Below, piece after piece: positions 1 through 6,962 of a DNA stretch of 23,837 nt. The position numbers were made by a program, and so were the translations under genes. The notes below the pieces were generated by a model. It did no database searches. It was not told the origin of the DNA and was given only the letters and a program-made list of their open reading frames with translations. The first letter of the stretch is position 1. Every line of letters begins with the position of its first letter. Origin of the DNA: an uncultured Eubacteriales bacterium (GTDB taxonomy: Bacteria; Bacillota; Clostridia; Lachnospirales; Bianqueaceae); NCBI GenBank assembly GCA_902493345.1, contig CABUPM010000026.1, positions 1-23,837 on the forward strand, written 5' to 3'.

Positions 1-1269
1 CCGCCGTGACTCCAGGTAGAAGCGCTTGTCCTCGGCATGGCCCATAGAGAAGGTCTTACGCGGCAGAACACCGCCCTGAAGGAGACCCGGGAAGAGATCC
101 GCCTTCTGCATCCCCTGGAACGTTATCGCGATATTGCCGGGTTCCTTGGCCAGGGCCCGTATCGTATCCAGACCATGAATATAATCGATCGAGGCCTCCG
201 GATGCGCCGATAAGAACTGGTCCAGCAGCGGCTGAAGCACACTGACCGGAAGCATGCCGGAAGGAACCGGAATGCTGAGCGTCCGGCGCTCCAGCTCACT
301 CTGAAAATAAAGGCTGATCTCGCCGGGCTTGGAACCGCCGCCGTGAAAGTCCGGGGCCTGCTGCCTCAAAAAGGCCAGAAGCGTGTCCAGCTCAACACCG
401 CTGATGAGACGGTAGATTGGTTCAAAATCCAGTGACGGATCATGCAGATTGACAAGCTCAGCAAGGGCGTATCGAGCCGGGTGATGGGCGGCCGCCTCTG
501 CTCCCAGCGTTTGTTTGAGGGCCTCATAGCATTCCTTGGCGCTGGCCAGAGAATGGTTGCCGTCCCCGACAGCAAAGACCAGCGGAGAAGCGTCCGTCGC
601 GTATTTGTCCTGAAAATACGCAGGGTCAGAGAAGCGGAGCATTACCTGAGATACATAGTCCCTGGCCTGCTCATCCAGTAAAAAGCCGGAGAGGTGGCCG
701 CTGTGCATCATCAGATCAAAACCATAGACAGGAGTATAGGCGTCCTTACGTTCAGAGAGGACCTCAATCAGCTCCCGGTTCGGGTCATCCAGCAAAAGCA
801 TCAGGTGAGGAAGTTCCAGAGCGGCGCCGCGGCGAATCTTGACACGCGGCGGGATCCGTTCCAGCACGGTTTCCTCCGTGGCGCGGATATAAGAGGAAGC
901 GCCGCGGTGATAATCATACTGCTCCAGATCGACCAGTCCCAAGAGTCCCTTGCGTACTCGGCCGTCGGCCAGGGTGCGTTCCAGATAGATCATAGCGTCA
1001 GGATAGGCGCGGAACAGTCCGTCGGAGAGATACTGCCGCATGGTGCGGTTGATCGAAGCGATGCGCTGTTCTACGGAAGCCTCCCCTTCTTTCAGATAGA
1101 TCTCCGGCAGGGTGATATGATATGCAGAGGGGCGTCCTTCGGCCATAGCCGCAACCTCTGCCCAATAGGAATCGTCAGAGGTAAACTGGTCGCAGGCGAT
1201 GGTACTCCATGCTGATAGGTCGCAATTGGGCAATAGGATGGAACCGCCGCCAAAGAAACAAGAGTTCAT
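1..1269 (-). CDS. DUF1015 family protein, cut by the left window edge
   Basis: I translated this gene from the reverse strand: it is open for 423 codons from an ATG at 1269 to the window edge. AGGAGGTG lies about 5 nt upstream of the ATG. The protein carries hallmarks of DUF1015 (COG4198): an N-terminal IACDQFTS segment (residues 24-31), LERIPPRVKIR (136-146), and the family signature GDGNHSLASAK (235-245). The signature resembles the DGHHR-type motif of ParB/SerK-like proteins, so nucleotide-dependent chemistry is possible but unproven. The last visible residues (FSMGHAEDKRFYLESRR) match the usual C-terminal end of the family, so only a codon or two should be missing. In many Clostridia this family sits beside serine biosynthesis genes (serA, serC); that neighbourhood would lie outside the window. 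The family is certain; the function is unknown. Confidence 0.93.
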   Translation of the reverse strand, partial: MNSCFFGGGSILLPNCDLSAWSTIACDQFTSDDSYWAEVAAMAEGRPSAYHITLPEIYLKEGEASVEQRIASINRTMRQYLSDGLFRAYPDAMIYLERTLADGRVRKGLLGLVDLEQYDYHRGASSYIRATEETVLERIPPRVKIRRGAALELPHLMLLLDDPNRELIEVLSERKDAYTPVYGFDLMMHSGHLSGFLLDEQARDYVSQVMLRFSDPAYFQDKYATDASPLVFAVGDGNHSLASAKECYEALKQTLGAEAAAHHPARYALAELVNLHDPSLDFEPIYRLISGVELDTLLAFLRQQAPDFHGGGSKPGEISLYFQSELERRTLSIPVPSGMLPVSVLQPLLDQFLSAHPEASIDYIHGLDTIRALAKEPGNIAITFQGMQKADLFPGLLQGGVLPRKTFSMGHAEDKRFYLESRR

Positions 1270-1303
1270 ATCGGACACCTCCTGAAGTATGAATAAAAGA
1301 TAG

Positions 1304-1332
1304 AAAAAAATCTGTATCCAAAGGATACAGAT
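1304..1332 (-). terminator. Rho-independent terminator after tRNA-Ser
   Basis: On the minus strand, ATCTGTATCC, a TTT loop and GGATACAGAT form a perfect 10-bp stem followed by seven T. It lies directly 3' of tRNA-Ser and only 34 nt before the DUF1015 start codon. It therefore also separates that gene from the only clear promoter upstream. Confidence 0.93.
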
Positions 1333-1338
1333 CATAAG

Positions 1339-1424
1339 CGGAGAGGGTAGGATTCGAACCCACGGCCCCTTGCGGAGTCACTGGTTTTCAAGACCAGCTC
1401 CATAAACCACTCGGACACCTCTCC
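1339..1424 (-). tRNA. tRNA-Ser (anticodon UGA)
   Basis: Read on the minus strand, the 86-nt gene starts GGAGAGG and ends CCTCTCC plus a G discriminator, giving a full 7-bp acceptor stem. The anticodon arm is CTGGT-CTTGAAA-ACCAG with anticodon TGA. A long variable arm (GACTCCGCAAGGGGC region) marks it as class II, as expected for serine. The T arm contains GGTTCGAATCC. CCA is not encoded (CTT follows the discriminator). Confidence 0.97.
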
Positions 1425-1457
1425 AGACATGAGGACAAATCCTCGTGACAGTATCTA

Positions 1458-1486
1458 ATTATATAGAAAAAACTCTGAATTGTCAA
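1458..1486 (-). promoter_or_regulatory. Consensus promoter of tRNA-Ser
   Basis: On the minus strand, TTGACA (1486-1481), a 17-bp spacer and TATAAT (1463-1458) form a perfect sigma-A promoter. It is about 34 bp upstream of the tRNA 5' end. The -35 box overlaps the stop codon of the upstream ECF S-component gene (1483-1485). Confidence 0.9.
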
Positions 1487-1980
1487 GCCCTTCGTTGTAG
1501 GGAAGCCAATTTTTTCATGACGAGAATGAGCGGTCGGTACAGCACCAGACCGGAAGCAAAATTGCCCAGACAATGGATAATATCAAACGGAATTCCGTTG
1601 ATCCACCATGCGACAGCCGTTCCGGCTCCGCCGACAAAGAAATAGGGGATCGTGCACAGAGCGCCGAAGGCGAGCCCATAGAATCCCAGCACAAACGACC
1701 ACAAAAGCCAGGAGTCATAGCGGCGCAGAAGCATGGCGATACCCCACAGAATCGCCCAGACATACAGATACATGATCCACCACAGGCCAAAACCGTAGAG
1801 GAGTCCCTCCAGCAGCACAAAGACATAGATGGCGCCCAGAGCGCGGACACCGAAGGTCAGTGTATAGACAAGGCACAGAATGGAGACCAGTTCGATATTG
1901 GGCAGAGGTGCCAAGGCGACCTGGACGGCAAAAAGAATTGCCCCCAGGAGCGCCTGAATCACAAGATCACGAACCTTCAT
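1483..1980 (-). CDS. ECF transporter S component, predicted for cobalamin or a corrinoid
   Basis: A 165-residue, very hydrophobic protein with about five to six predicted membrane helices. It has the layout of small ECF S components: an N-terminal basic cap, then a segment PNIELVSIL (residues 28-36) and a Trp/Tyr-rich WWIMYLYVW helix (67-75). S components bind the vitamin in the membrane and share an ATPase/EcfT module encoded elsewhere; no such module is in the window. The start codon lies one base after the stop of the DUF4430 gene (TAAGATG), implying translational coupling under the same cobalamin riboswitch. The substrate is inferred from the riboswitch and the DUF4430 partner, not from the protein itself. 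No terminator is seen after it, so transcripts may run into tRNA-Ser. Confidence 0.82.
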   Translation of the reverse strand: MKVRDLVIQALLGAILFAVQVALAPLPNIELVSILCLVYTLTFGVRALGAIYVFVLLEGLLYGFGLWWIMYLYVWAILWGIAMLLRRYDSWLLWSFVLGFYGLAFGALCTIPYFFVGGAGTAVAWWINGIPFDIIHCLGNFASGLVLYRPLILVMKKLASLQRRA

Positions 1981-1981
1981 C

Positions 1982-2392
1982 TTAATAACCGGTGGTTAGC
2001 GTGATCTCAAAGCTGTCTCCATCCGCGACCGGCGTGGAGTCTACACCCGTCATCAGCATCTCGCCGCCCTTGGTGAAGCACCACCATTGCTGCTTGCTGT
2101 CATCGGCGCTGACGCCGTCCACAACCGTTACAAAAAGACCGTATTCGGATTCACTGCCGGAGATCAGATTTTGCTCCTCCAGCGCCTGACGCAGGTATTC
2201 AGCGTCTGTGTGCAGAGTGAATTCACGGGTGTCCGTATCGGATACGACAACCTCGATGTGAATCGTCTTGGCACCCTGCTGAACCGCGGGTCTTGTCAGT
2301 GTAAAGATCAATGCTGCTGCCGCAATCAGCACGACCAGAACGCTGGCAATGATGATCAATGTTTTTTTGCTGAGCTTCTTTTGTTCGTTCAT
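1982..2392 (-). CDS. DUF4430 (transcobalamin C-like) membrane-anchored protein
   Basis: A 136-residue protein. I chose the ATG at 2392, preceded by AGAAAGGA with about 9 nt spacing; an upstream in-frame extension to 2620 would run through the riboswitch and is rejected. Residues 11-32 form one hydrophobic helix after a Lys-rich N-terminus, acting as an uncleaved signal anchor. The remaining ~100 residues match DUF4430, a fold related to the C-terminal domain of intrinsic factor/transcobalamin. Visible hallmarks are an EYLRQALEEQ helix (65-74), QQWW (101-104) and the final ADGDSFEITL strand. It probably sits outside the membrane and captures or hands corrinoid to the S component encoded next. 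Family assignment is by motif recognition; binding is inference. Confidence 0.86.
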   Translation of the reverse strand: MNEQKKLSKKTLIIIASVLVVLIAAAALIFTLTRPAVQQGAKTIHIEVVVSDTDTREFTLHTDAEYLRQALEEQNLISGSESEYGLFVTVVDGVSADDSKQQWWCFTKGGEMLMTGVDSTPVADGDSFEITLTTGY

Positions 2393-2476
2393 TGCAATTG
2401 TTCCTTTCTGTTCCTGTTCTGTAAATAGAATGAATACGGGCGGAGGAATGCCAGGGTCTCGTAGCAGATGACCGCG

Positions 2477-2665
2477 GCAGCAGGTAAGTCTTCTGGCTCT
2501 GAGGCAGCCGATCCGTCTTCCCAATTGCTCAGTGACGTCCCGTTTTTTCTTTGCGGCAGAAAAAACGGCTAGATCCGCCGATAGGCCTCTTACAGCGACG
2601 AGTTCGCGCAGGATTTTCACCTGCTTCCTTTATTAAGGTGCGGGGAAACCGTTCCCGCCTGCTGC
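2477..2665 (-). promoter_or_regulatory. Cobalamin (adenosylcobalamin-type) riboswitch
   Basis: Read on the minus strand, GCAGCAGG (2665-2658) pairs with CCTGCTGC (2484-2477) to close P1. Between them are the conserved blocks of the class in order: GGTGAAAATCCTGC, then CGTCGCTGTAAGAGG, GTCACTG with GGGAAGACGG, and the B12 box GAGCCAGAAGACTTACCTG. A promoter lies just upstream and DUF4430 starts 85 nt downstream. I see no U-tract hairpin between the aptamer and the ATG, so control may be translational. B12 should repress the two transport genes. Confidence 0.95.
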
Positions 2666-2679
2666 TTTTCCGCTTGTCC

Positions 2680-2708
2680 ATTATAGCAGGGTAAGGCCGG
2701 AAAAACAA
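2680..2708 (-). promoter_or_regulatory. Promoter of the riboswitch-DUF4430-S component unit
   Basis: On the minus strand: TTGTTT (2708-2703), a 17-bp spacer, TATAAT (2685-2680). The predicted start of transcription falls just upstream of riboswitch P1. Only 8 bp separate its -35 box from the -35 box of the divergent plus-strand promoter. Confidence 0.8.
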
Positions 2709-2716
2709 CATTTTTC

Positions 2717-2745
2717 TTGCGTAAATGTAGGGAATATATTATAAT
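2717..2745 (+). promoter_or_regulatory. Promoter of the hydrolase-like/ispE/sulfatase/peptidase operon
   Basis: TTGCGT (2717-2722), a 17-bp spacer and a perfect TATAAT (2740-2745), 35 bp before the chosen TTG start of the first gene. Its existence argues against the longer reading frame that would begin inside the -35 box at 2717. Confidence 0.8.
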
Positions 2746-2779
2746 AAAGAGAGATATCGAGGAAAAGGAGGAGCGGAGC

Positions 2780-3634
2780 TTGGGGATTTTATGTTTTGCG
2801 GTCGTTTTGACAGGCATAGGTCTGTATCTGTTTGTGATGGCTTATACGCTGTGCTATCCGATTCTGCGGCCCCGACGCTTTTCCGGAGCAAGAACCTTGA
2901 AGCCCGATCAGGAGATACGGTGTCGGACAAGTGATGGCTGTAGGCTTCAGGCTGAGCTGTACAGAACGCCCTATTCCATGGGACGGGCAGTGATTCTCCT
3001 CAATGGAGGACGGGCGGAAGAGGACAAAATTCAATGGTTTATCGGCAGAGGGTATCACGTGATACTATTCCGTCAAAGAATCAAACGAACGCTGGGAAAT
3101 CGGGAGCGTCGCGATCTGCGCCTTATATTTACCATGACGCGGCGGATTTTAGGAGAAAACTGCAGGATCGGAACCTGCGGTATGGGGCCGGAAGCTGTCA
3201 CGGCTCTGCTTCATGCCTGCATAGATGAACGGGTGGATTTTGTGATCGCTGAGGATGCCTGGTCGGATCCGGAAGAATTGTTAAAGGGGCGGCTGTGCCG
3301 AAAAAGATATCCGGCATATCCGATCCTGTGGGCGGCGGATCTGCTGTGCAGGCTGCGCACAGGGTGTTTCCTGCGGGAAGTGTCGCCGGAGAAGGAGCTT
3401 GAGAAGCGAAACGGCCTGATGGCGGTGCCGGTGCTGTTTATTGCTGGAGATAAAAACCGGGTTGTCCCCAGCGTCATGTCCGAGAGGCTCTATGAGATCA
3501 AGCAGGGCAGCCGTGCTCTGTATGTGTGCCATGCTGGAGGCAACAGGAAAAACAGGCAGTCGGATCCGGTGCAGTATGAGCAGCAGTTGGATGCTTTTTT
3601 AAGAGAAAATATAAGAGAAAAAGCAGCGATATAA
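2780..3634 (+). CDS. Membrane-anchored alpha/beta-hydrolase-like protein lacking catalytic Ser and His
   Basis: 284 residues. The TTG at 2780 is chosen because AAGGAGGAG ends about 6 nt upstream; the nearby ATG at 2791 is out of frame. An N-terminal helix (about 1-25) is a membrane anchor, followed by an alpha/beta-hydrolase-type core: RAVILLNGGRAEEDK strand and loop, then the nucleophile elbow. The elbow should read GxSxG but here is G134-M-G136-P-E138, so Ser is replaced by Gly. An AGDKNRVVP segment keeps the acid Asp, whereas the position of the catalytic His near the C-terminus reads AGGN. Family membership is inferred from this layout. It is probably not a classical esterase; a binding, scaffold or altered-chemistry role is possible. 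It opens an operon and is followed by ispE after 25 bp. Confidence 0.78.
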   Translation: MGILCFAVVLTGIGLYLFVMAYTLCYPILRPRRFSGARTLKPDQEIRCRTSDGCRLQAELYRTPYSMGRAVILLNGGRAEEDKIQWFIGRGYHVILFRQRIKRTLGNRERRDLRLIFTMTRRILGENCRIGTCGMGPEAVTALLHACIDERVDFVIAEDAWSDPEELLKGRLCRKRYPAYPILWAADLLCRLRTGCFLREVSPEKELEKRNGLMAVPVLFIAGDKNRVVPSVMSERLYEIKQGSRALYVCHAGGNRKNRQSDPVQYEQQLDAFLRENIREKAAI

Positions 3635-3659
3635 GAGAGAATATGGGAGGAAGCGAAAA

Positions 3660-4586
3660 ATGGAATATGGTGGGTATAGGCCCAGCTATGGCAAGGGAGC
3701 CTATTACAAGGCGAGGGCCAAGATCAATCTGACATTGGAGGTTGGGGAGAAGCGGCCCGACGGCTTCCATGAGGTATCGATGATCATGCAGAGCCTGAGA
3801 TTATGGGATGATGTGGAGCTGTTCTTCAGCCAGGGGACGGAGAATACGGTGGAGTGCAACATCCCCTTTTTTCGGGCGGATGAGAAGAATATCGCCTATC
3901 GTGCGGTGCTGCTCATGCAGGAGCGGTATCATCTGACGCAGCCGGTACACCTCAGAATCCGCAAGAAGATTCCGATCGCGGCCGGTTTGGCCGGGGGCAG
4001 CGCGGATGCGGCCGCGGTTCTGCGCGGAATGAGCAAGCTGTATTCGCTGCGGTTGTCCACGGAACAGCTGATGCAGATCGGCGCGGAATTGGGGTCTGAT
4101 ATTCCGTTTTGCATCATGGGAGGGACCTGTCTCGCGACTGGCCGGGGCGAAAAGGTGGAGATGCTTCCCGCGTTCCCGACAACCTATGTACTTTTGATCA
4201 AGCCGGATTTCAGTGTATCAACGCCATGGGCCTACCGAGTGTTCGACGAGGAGCCACCGCAGAAAAAGCCGGATTATAAGCATATGCTGCAGATCATTCA
4301 GGAGGGGCGCCTGGACCAGATTCAGGAAGAGATGATCAATATGCTGGAAAAACCGGTGATGCGTGAGTATCCGGTTCTGCAGGAGATCAAGGAAAAGATA
4401 CTGGAAGAAGGGGCGATGGCATCTGCCATGAGTGGGAGCGGCCCCACAGTCTATGGGCTCTTCCGTGAAGAAAAGACAGTAAGAGCGGCCTACGCGAAGC
4501 TGCGGAGTACGCTGCCGTACAGATATCAGGTCATATGTACGCAGACAGAGAATCCCAGGTATCAGATAAAAGGAGAATGGAAATGA
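3660..4586 (+). CDS. ispE: 4-diphosphocytidyl-2-C-methyl-D-erythritol kinase
   Basis: A 308-residue GHMP kinase of the MEP (non-mevalonate) isoprenoid pathway. It phosphorylates CDP-methylerythritol at the 2-OH using ATP in the cytosol. All three motifs are visible: ARAKINLTLEV with Lys21; the glycine-rich ATP loop PIAAGLAGGSADAAAV (105-120); GSDIPF with catalytic Asp147; and the C-terminal SAMSGSGPTVYGLF. The start is supported by GGAGG 9 nt upstream. It has a Tyr/Gly-rich extension of about 15 residues before the usual beginning, longer than typical. Its stop overlaps the next gene's start (ATGA), so the sulfatase is probably translationally coupled to it. Confidence 0.97.
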   Translation: MEYGGYRPSYGKGAYYKARAKINLTLEVGEKRPDGFHEVSMIMQSLRLWDDVELFFSQGTENTVECNIPFFRADEKNIAYRAVLLMQERYHLTQPVHLRIRKKIPIAAGLAGGSADAAAVLRGMSKLYSLRLSTEQLMQIGAELGSDIPFCIMGGTCLATGRGEKVEMLPAFPTTYVLLIKPDFSVSTPWAYRVFDEEPPQKKPDYKHMLQIIQEGRLDQIQEEMINMLEKPVMREYPVLQEIKEKILEEGAMASAMSGSGPTVYGLFREEKTVRAAYAKLRSTLPYRYQVICTQTENPRYQIKGEWK

Positions 4587-5914
4587 ATGTAGTCGTATTT
4601 TTTACGGATCAGCAGCGATGGGATACCACCGGCGCCGCGGGCAATCCGTGCGGGCTGACCCCCAATTTTGATAAAATGGCGCAGGAAGGGACCTATGTCA
4701 GCGAGGCTTTTACCCCGCAGCCGGTATGCTGTCCGGCCAGAGGCGTCCTGCAGACAGGAAAATACGCGACGACGATCGGAACCTACCGCAACGCCAGAGT
4801 CCTGGGACGGGAACATAAGACGATGGCCGACTATTTTAACGCGGCCGGATATGATACAGGGTATATTGGAAAGTGGCACCTCGGTTCCGGAAAAAAGGCG
4901 GTTGTCGAGGAAGAACGGGGCGGATATCAGTACTGGCTGGGTGCGAACTCCCTGGAGCATACTTCTACGGCTTATGATACGGTTGTGTATGACAATGACA
5001 ATCAGGAGGTCAAGCTTCCGGGGTATCGGGTAGACGCACTGACGGACGCGGCGATCCGCTATATCGACGAGCATAAGGATCATCCGTTTTTCCTATTCAT
5101 ATCCTACCTGGAACCGCATTTTCAGAATTCCAATGACAGCTTTCCGCCTCCGGACGTGGACTACATGAGGGCGTATCCGTATATGCCGCCGGATCTCGGA
5201 GCGCTGGGAGGAACCGCCTGGCAGCATCTATCCGGTTATTACGGTATGGTGAAGCGTCTGGATCAGGCGCTGGGAAGAGTGCAGGACGCGCTGAAAAGTC
5301 TGCATCTCGCGGAAGATACAATTGTTTTATTCACCTCGGACCATGGATGCCATTTCAAGACACGCAACAAAGAGTATAAGCGTTCCTGCCATGAGAGCTC
5401 CATCCATATCCCCATGGCGCTGACCGGAGGGCCTTTTACCTCTGGCGGAAGGATGAGACAGCTGGTGAGCCTGGTGGATATCGCCCCGACATTGCTGGAG
5501 GCATGCGGCCTGGAGGTGCCGGAGGATATGCAGGGACATTCTTTCCTGCCCTGTTTGCGTCACCCGGAGAATAAAGGTGAGGACGCGGTATATGTGCAGA
5601 TCAGTGAGTCCCAGGTGGGACGGGCCATCCGCACGCATCGCTGGAAGTACTCTGTGGAAGCACTGGATATGGATCCTCTCCGGGATCCGGGTTCGGATCA
5701 TTATACGGAGACGTTCCTGTATGATTTGGAACATGACCCGTGGGAGCAGAACAATCTGATTCATAGCCAGGCACATGAGCCGGTGTGCGCTGTGCTGCGG
5801 GGGAAACTACTGGAACGGATGCGGCTTGCCGGAGAGGCGCCGGCAGTGATCGAGAGCGCGGAAAAGAAAAAGATGGGAGCTCTGAAGATTTTCCCGGGAG
5901 AAGAATGGTTGTGA
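4583..5914 (+). CDS. Sulfatase, Cys-type (formylglycine-dependent), cytosolic
   Basis: 443 residues. The ATG at 4583 overlaps the ispE stop and has AAAGGAG 8 nt upstream. Sulfatase (alkaline phosphatase superfamily) features: N-terminal metal ligand region VFFTDQQRWD (Asp9, Gln10); maturation motif C49-C-P-A-R53, where Cys49 would be converted to formylglycine; KWHLGS; and the metal site SDHG (Asp253, His254). No signal peptide is present, so the substrate is intracellular or imported, for example a sulfated sugar or small sulfate ester. Activity would need an anaerobic radical-SAM maturase, which is not encoded here. The exact substrate cannot be read from the sequence. A following peptidase gene overlaps its end. 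Confidence 0.93.
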   Translation: MNVVVFFTDQQRWDTTGAAGNPCGLTPNFDKMAQEGTYVSEAFTPQPVCCPARGVLQTGKYATTIGTYRNARVLGREHKTMADYFNAAGYDTGYIGKWHLGSGKKAVVEEERGGYQYWLGANSLEHTSTAYDTVVYDNDNQEVKLPGYRVDALTDAAIRYIDEHKDHPFFLFISYLEPHFQNSNDSFPPPDVDYMRAYPYMPPDLGALGGTAWQHLSGYYGMVKRLDQALGRVQDALKSLHLAEDTIVLFTSDHGCHFKTRNKEYKRSCHESSIHIPMALTGGPFTSGGRMRQLVSLVDIAPTLLEACGLEVPEDMQGHSFLPCLRHPENKGEDAVYVQISESQVGRAIRTHRWKYSVEALDMDPLRDPGSDHYTETFLYDLEHDPWEQNNLIHSQAHEPVCAVLRGKLLERMRLAGEAPAVIESAEKKKMGALKIFPGEEWL

Positions 5915-6894
5915 TGCAAAAGGGAGCGCGCAACAAAATCAGTGATGTACGAGGTGTTTCCGTGGGGCATTATACAGTGGACACGCCGACACATCATACC
6001 GGTGTGACGGTGATTTTGCCTTGTCCGGAGGAGTCGGAATTCATCTTTACCCATAAGATGCCCGCCGCCGCGGTGGTATTAAATGGTTACGGAAAGAGCC
6101 AGGGACTGGTGCAGATTCAGGAGCTGGGGACACTGGAGACGCCGATTGCGTTGACCAATACGCTCAATGTAGGCCGAGTGCATGACGCGTTGGTGGAGTA
6201 TATGGTCGGACAGGCGGAGAAGCGCGGTGTGGAGCTGCGTTCGGTCAATCCGGTCGTAGGAGAATGCAACGATGCTTCGCTGAACCGGATTACGGAGCGC
6301 GTGATTGGGATTCCGGAGGTCATGAGCGCGATTGAAAGTGCTGGGGCGGACTTTGAGGAAGGCGACGTGGGAGCGGGCAAAGGGACAACCTGCTTTGGAC
6401 TCAAAGGCGGAATCGGCTCGGCTTCCCGAGGCTTTCAGGTAGGGACGGAGCGTTACACACTGGGTGTGTTGGTGCAGAGCAATTTTGGATCGACAGAAAA
6501 TCTGCGGATTGACGGGCAGCCGGTGGGACGCAGGATCCTGCGGGAGATCGCGCCAGCGGCACTGGATAAGGGATCGATCATGATTGTGATGGCGACGGAC
6601 CTTCCGGCATCGGATCGTCAGCTGACCCGGATCATCAAACGGGCCGGAGTGGGTTTGGCGCGTATGGGATCTTACTGGGGACACGGCAGCGGCGACATCG
6701 TTATAGGGTTTTCTACGGCGCAGCGGATTAGGGTGGAGGAACGTGCCGGAACTGTGCCGTTTCGGATGCTGAATGAAGAGTATATCGATACAGTCTTTCA
6801 GGCGATGGCGGACGCGACGGAAGAAGCGGTATTGCGCTCCATGCTGCAGGCGGACGCGGTTGGAAACCGCCGCAGTCTCAAAGAATTTTTGTAA
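5905..6894 (+). CDS. S58 (P1/DmpA-like) N-terminal nucleophile peptidase
   Basis: 329 residues. It matches the DmpA/BapA family, cytosolic Ntn-type amino- or beta-peptidases that activate by self-cleavage before a Ser. The N-terminal block RNKISDVRGVSVGHYT, the ALTNTLNVG segment with the conserved Asn, and the cleavage site NFG195-S196 after GVLVQS are all visible. The start is ambiguous: ATG 5905 has GGGAG 4 nt upstream; ATG 5914 abuts the sulfatase stop (TGATG); GTG 5911 lies between. I use 5905. It overlaps the sulfatase by 10 bp and closes the operon. The substrate is unknown: D-amino-acid or beta-amino-acid peptides are typical for relatives. No obvious terminator follows. Confidence 0.92.
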   Translation: MVVMQKGARNKISDVRGVSVGHYTVDTPTHHTGVTVILPCPEESEFIFTHKMPAAAVVLNGYGKSQGLVQIQELGTLETPIALTNTLNVGRVHDALVEYMVGQAEKRGVELRSVNPVVGECNDASLNRITERVIGIPEVMSAIESAGADFEEGDVGAGKGTTCFGLKGGIGSASRGFQVGTERYTLGVLVQSNFGSTENLRIDGQPVGRRILREIAPAALDKGSIMIVMATDLPASDRQLTRIIKRAGVGLARMGSYWGHGSGDIVIGFSTAQRIRVEERAGTVPFRMLNEEYIDTVFQAMADATEEAVLRSMLQADAVGNRRSLKEFL

Positions 6895-6920
6895 AAATAA
6901 TGGTATTTTCAAAACGCATG

Positions 6921-6929
6921 TGTTATAAT
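6921..6929 (+). promoter_or_regulatory. Extended -10 promoter of the SDR gene
   Basis: TG-T-TATAAT: an extended -10 (TG at 6921-6922, TATAAT at 6924-6929). No good -35 is seen, which is common for extended -10 promoters. The SDR start codon is 33 bp downstream. Confidence 0.65.
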
Positions 6930-6962
6930 GTAGGTACATAATATATGAATGGAGGTAATCGT

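Noticed and set aside
2393..2620. N-terminal extension of DUF4430 through the leader
   Set aside because: The extension is the riboswitch RNA read as protein; the ATG at 2392 has its own ribosome binding site and begins a normal signal anchor.
6079..6939. 286-codon minus-strand frame opposite the S58 peptidase, and a similar one at 6909-7712 opposite the SDR
   Set aside because: Arg/His-rich nonsense composition and full overlap with confidently identified genes.
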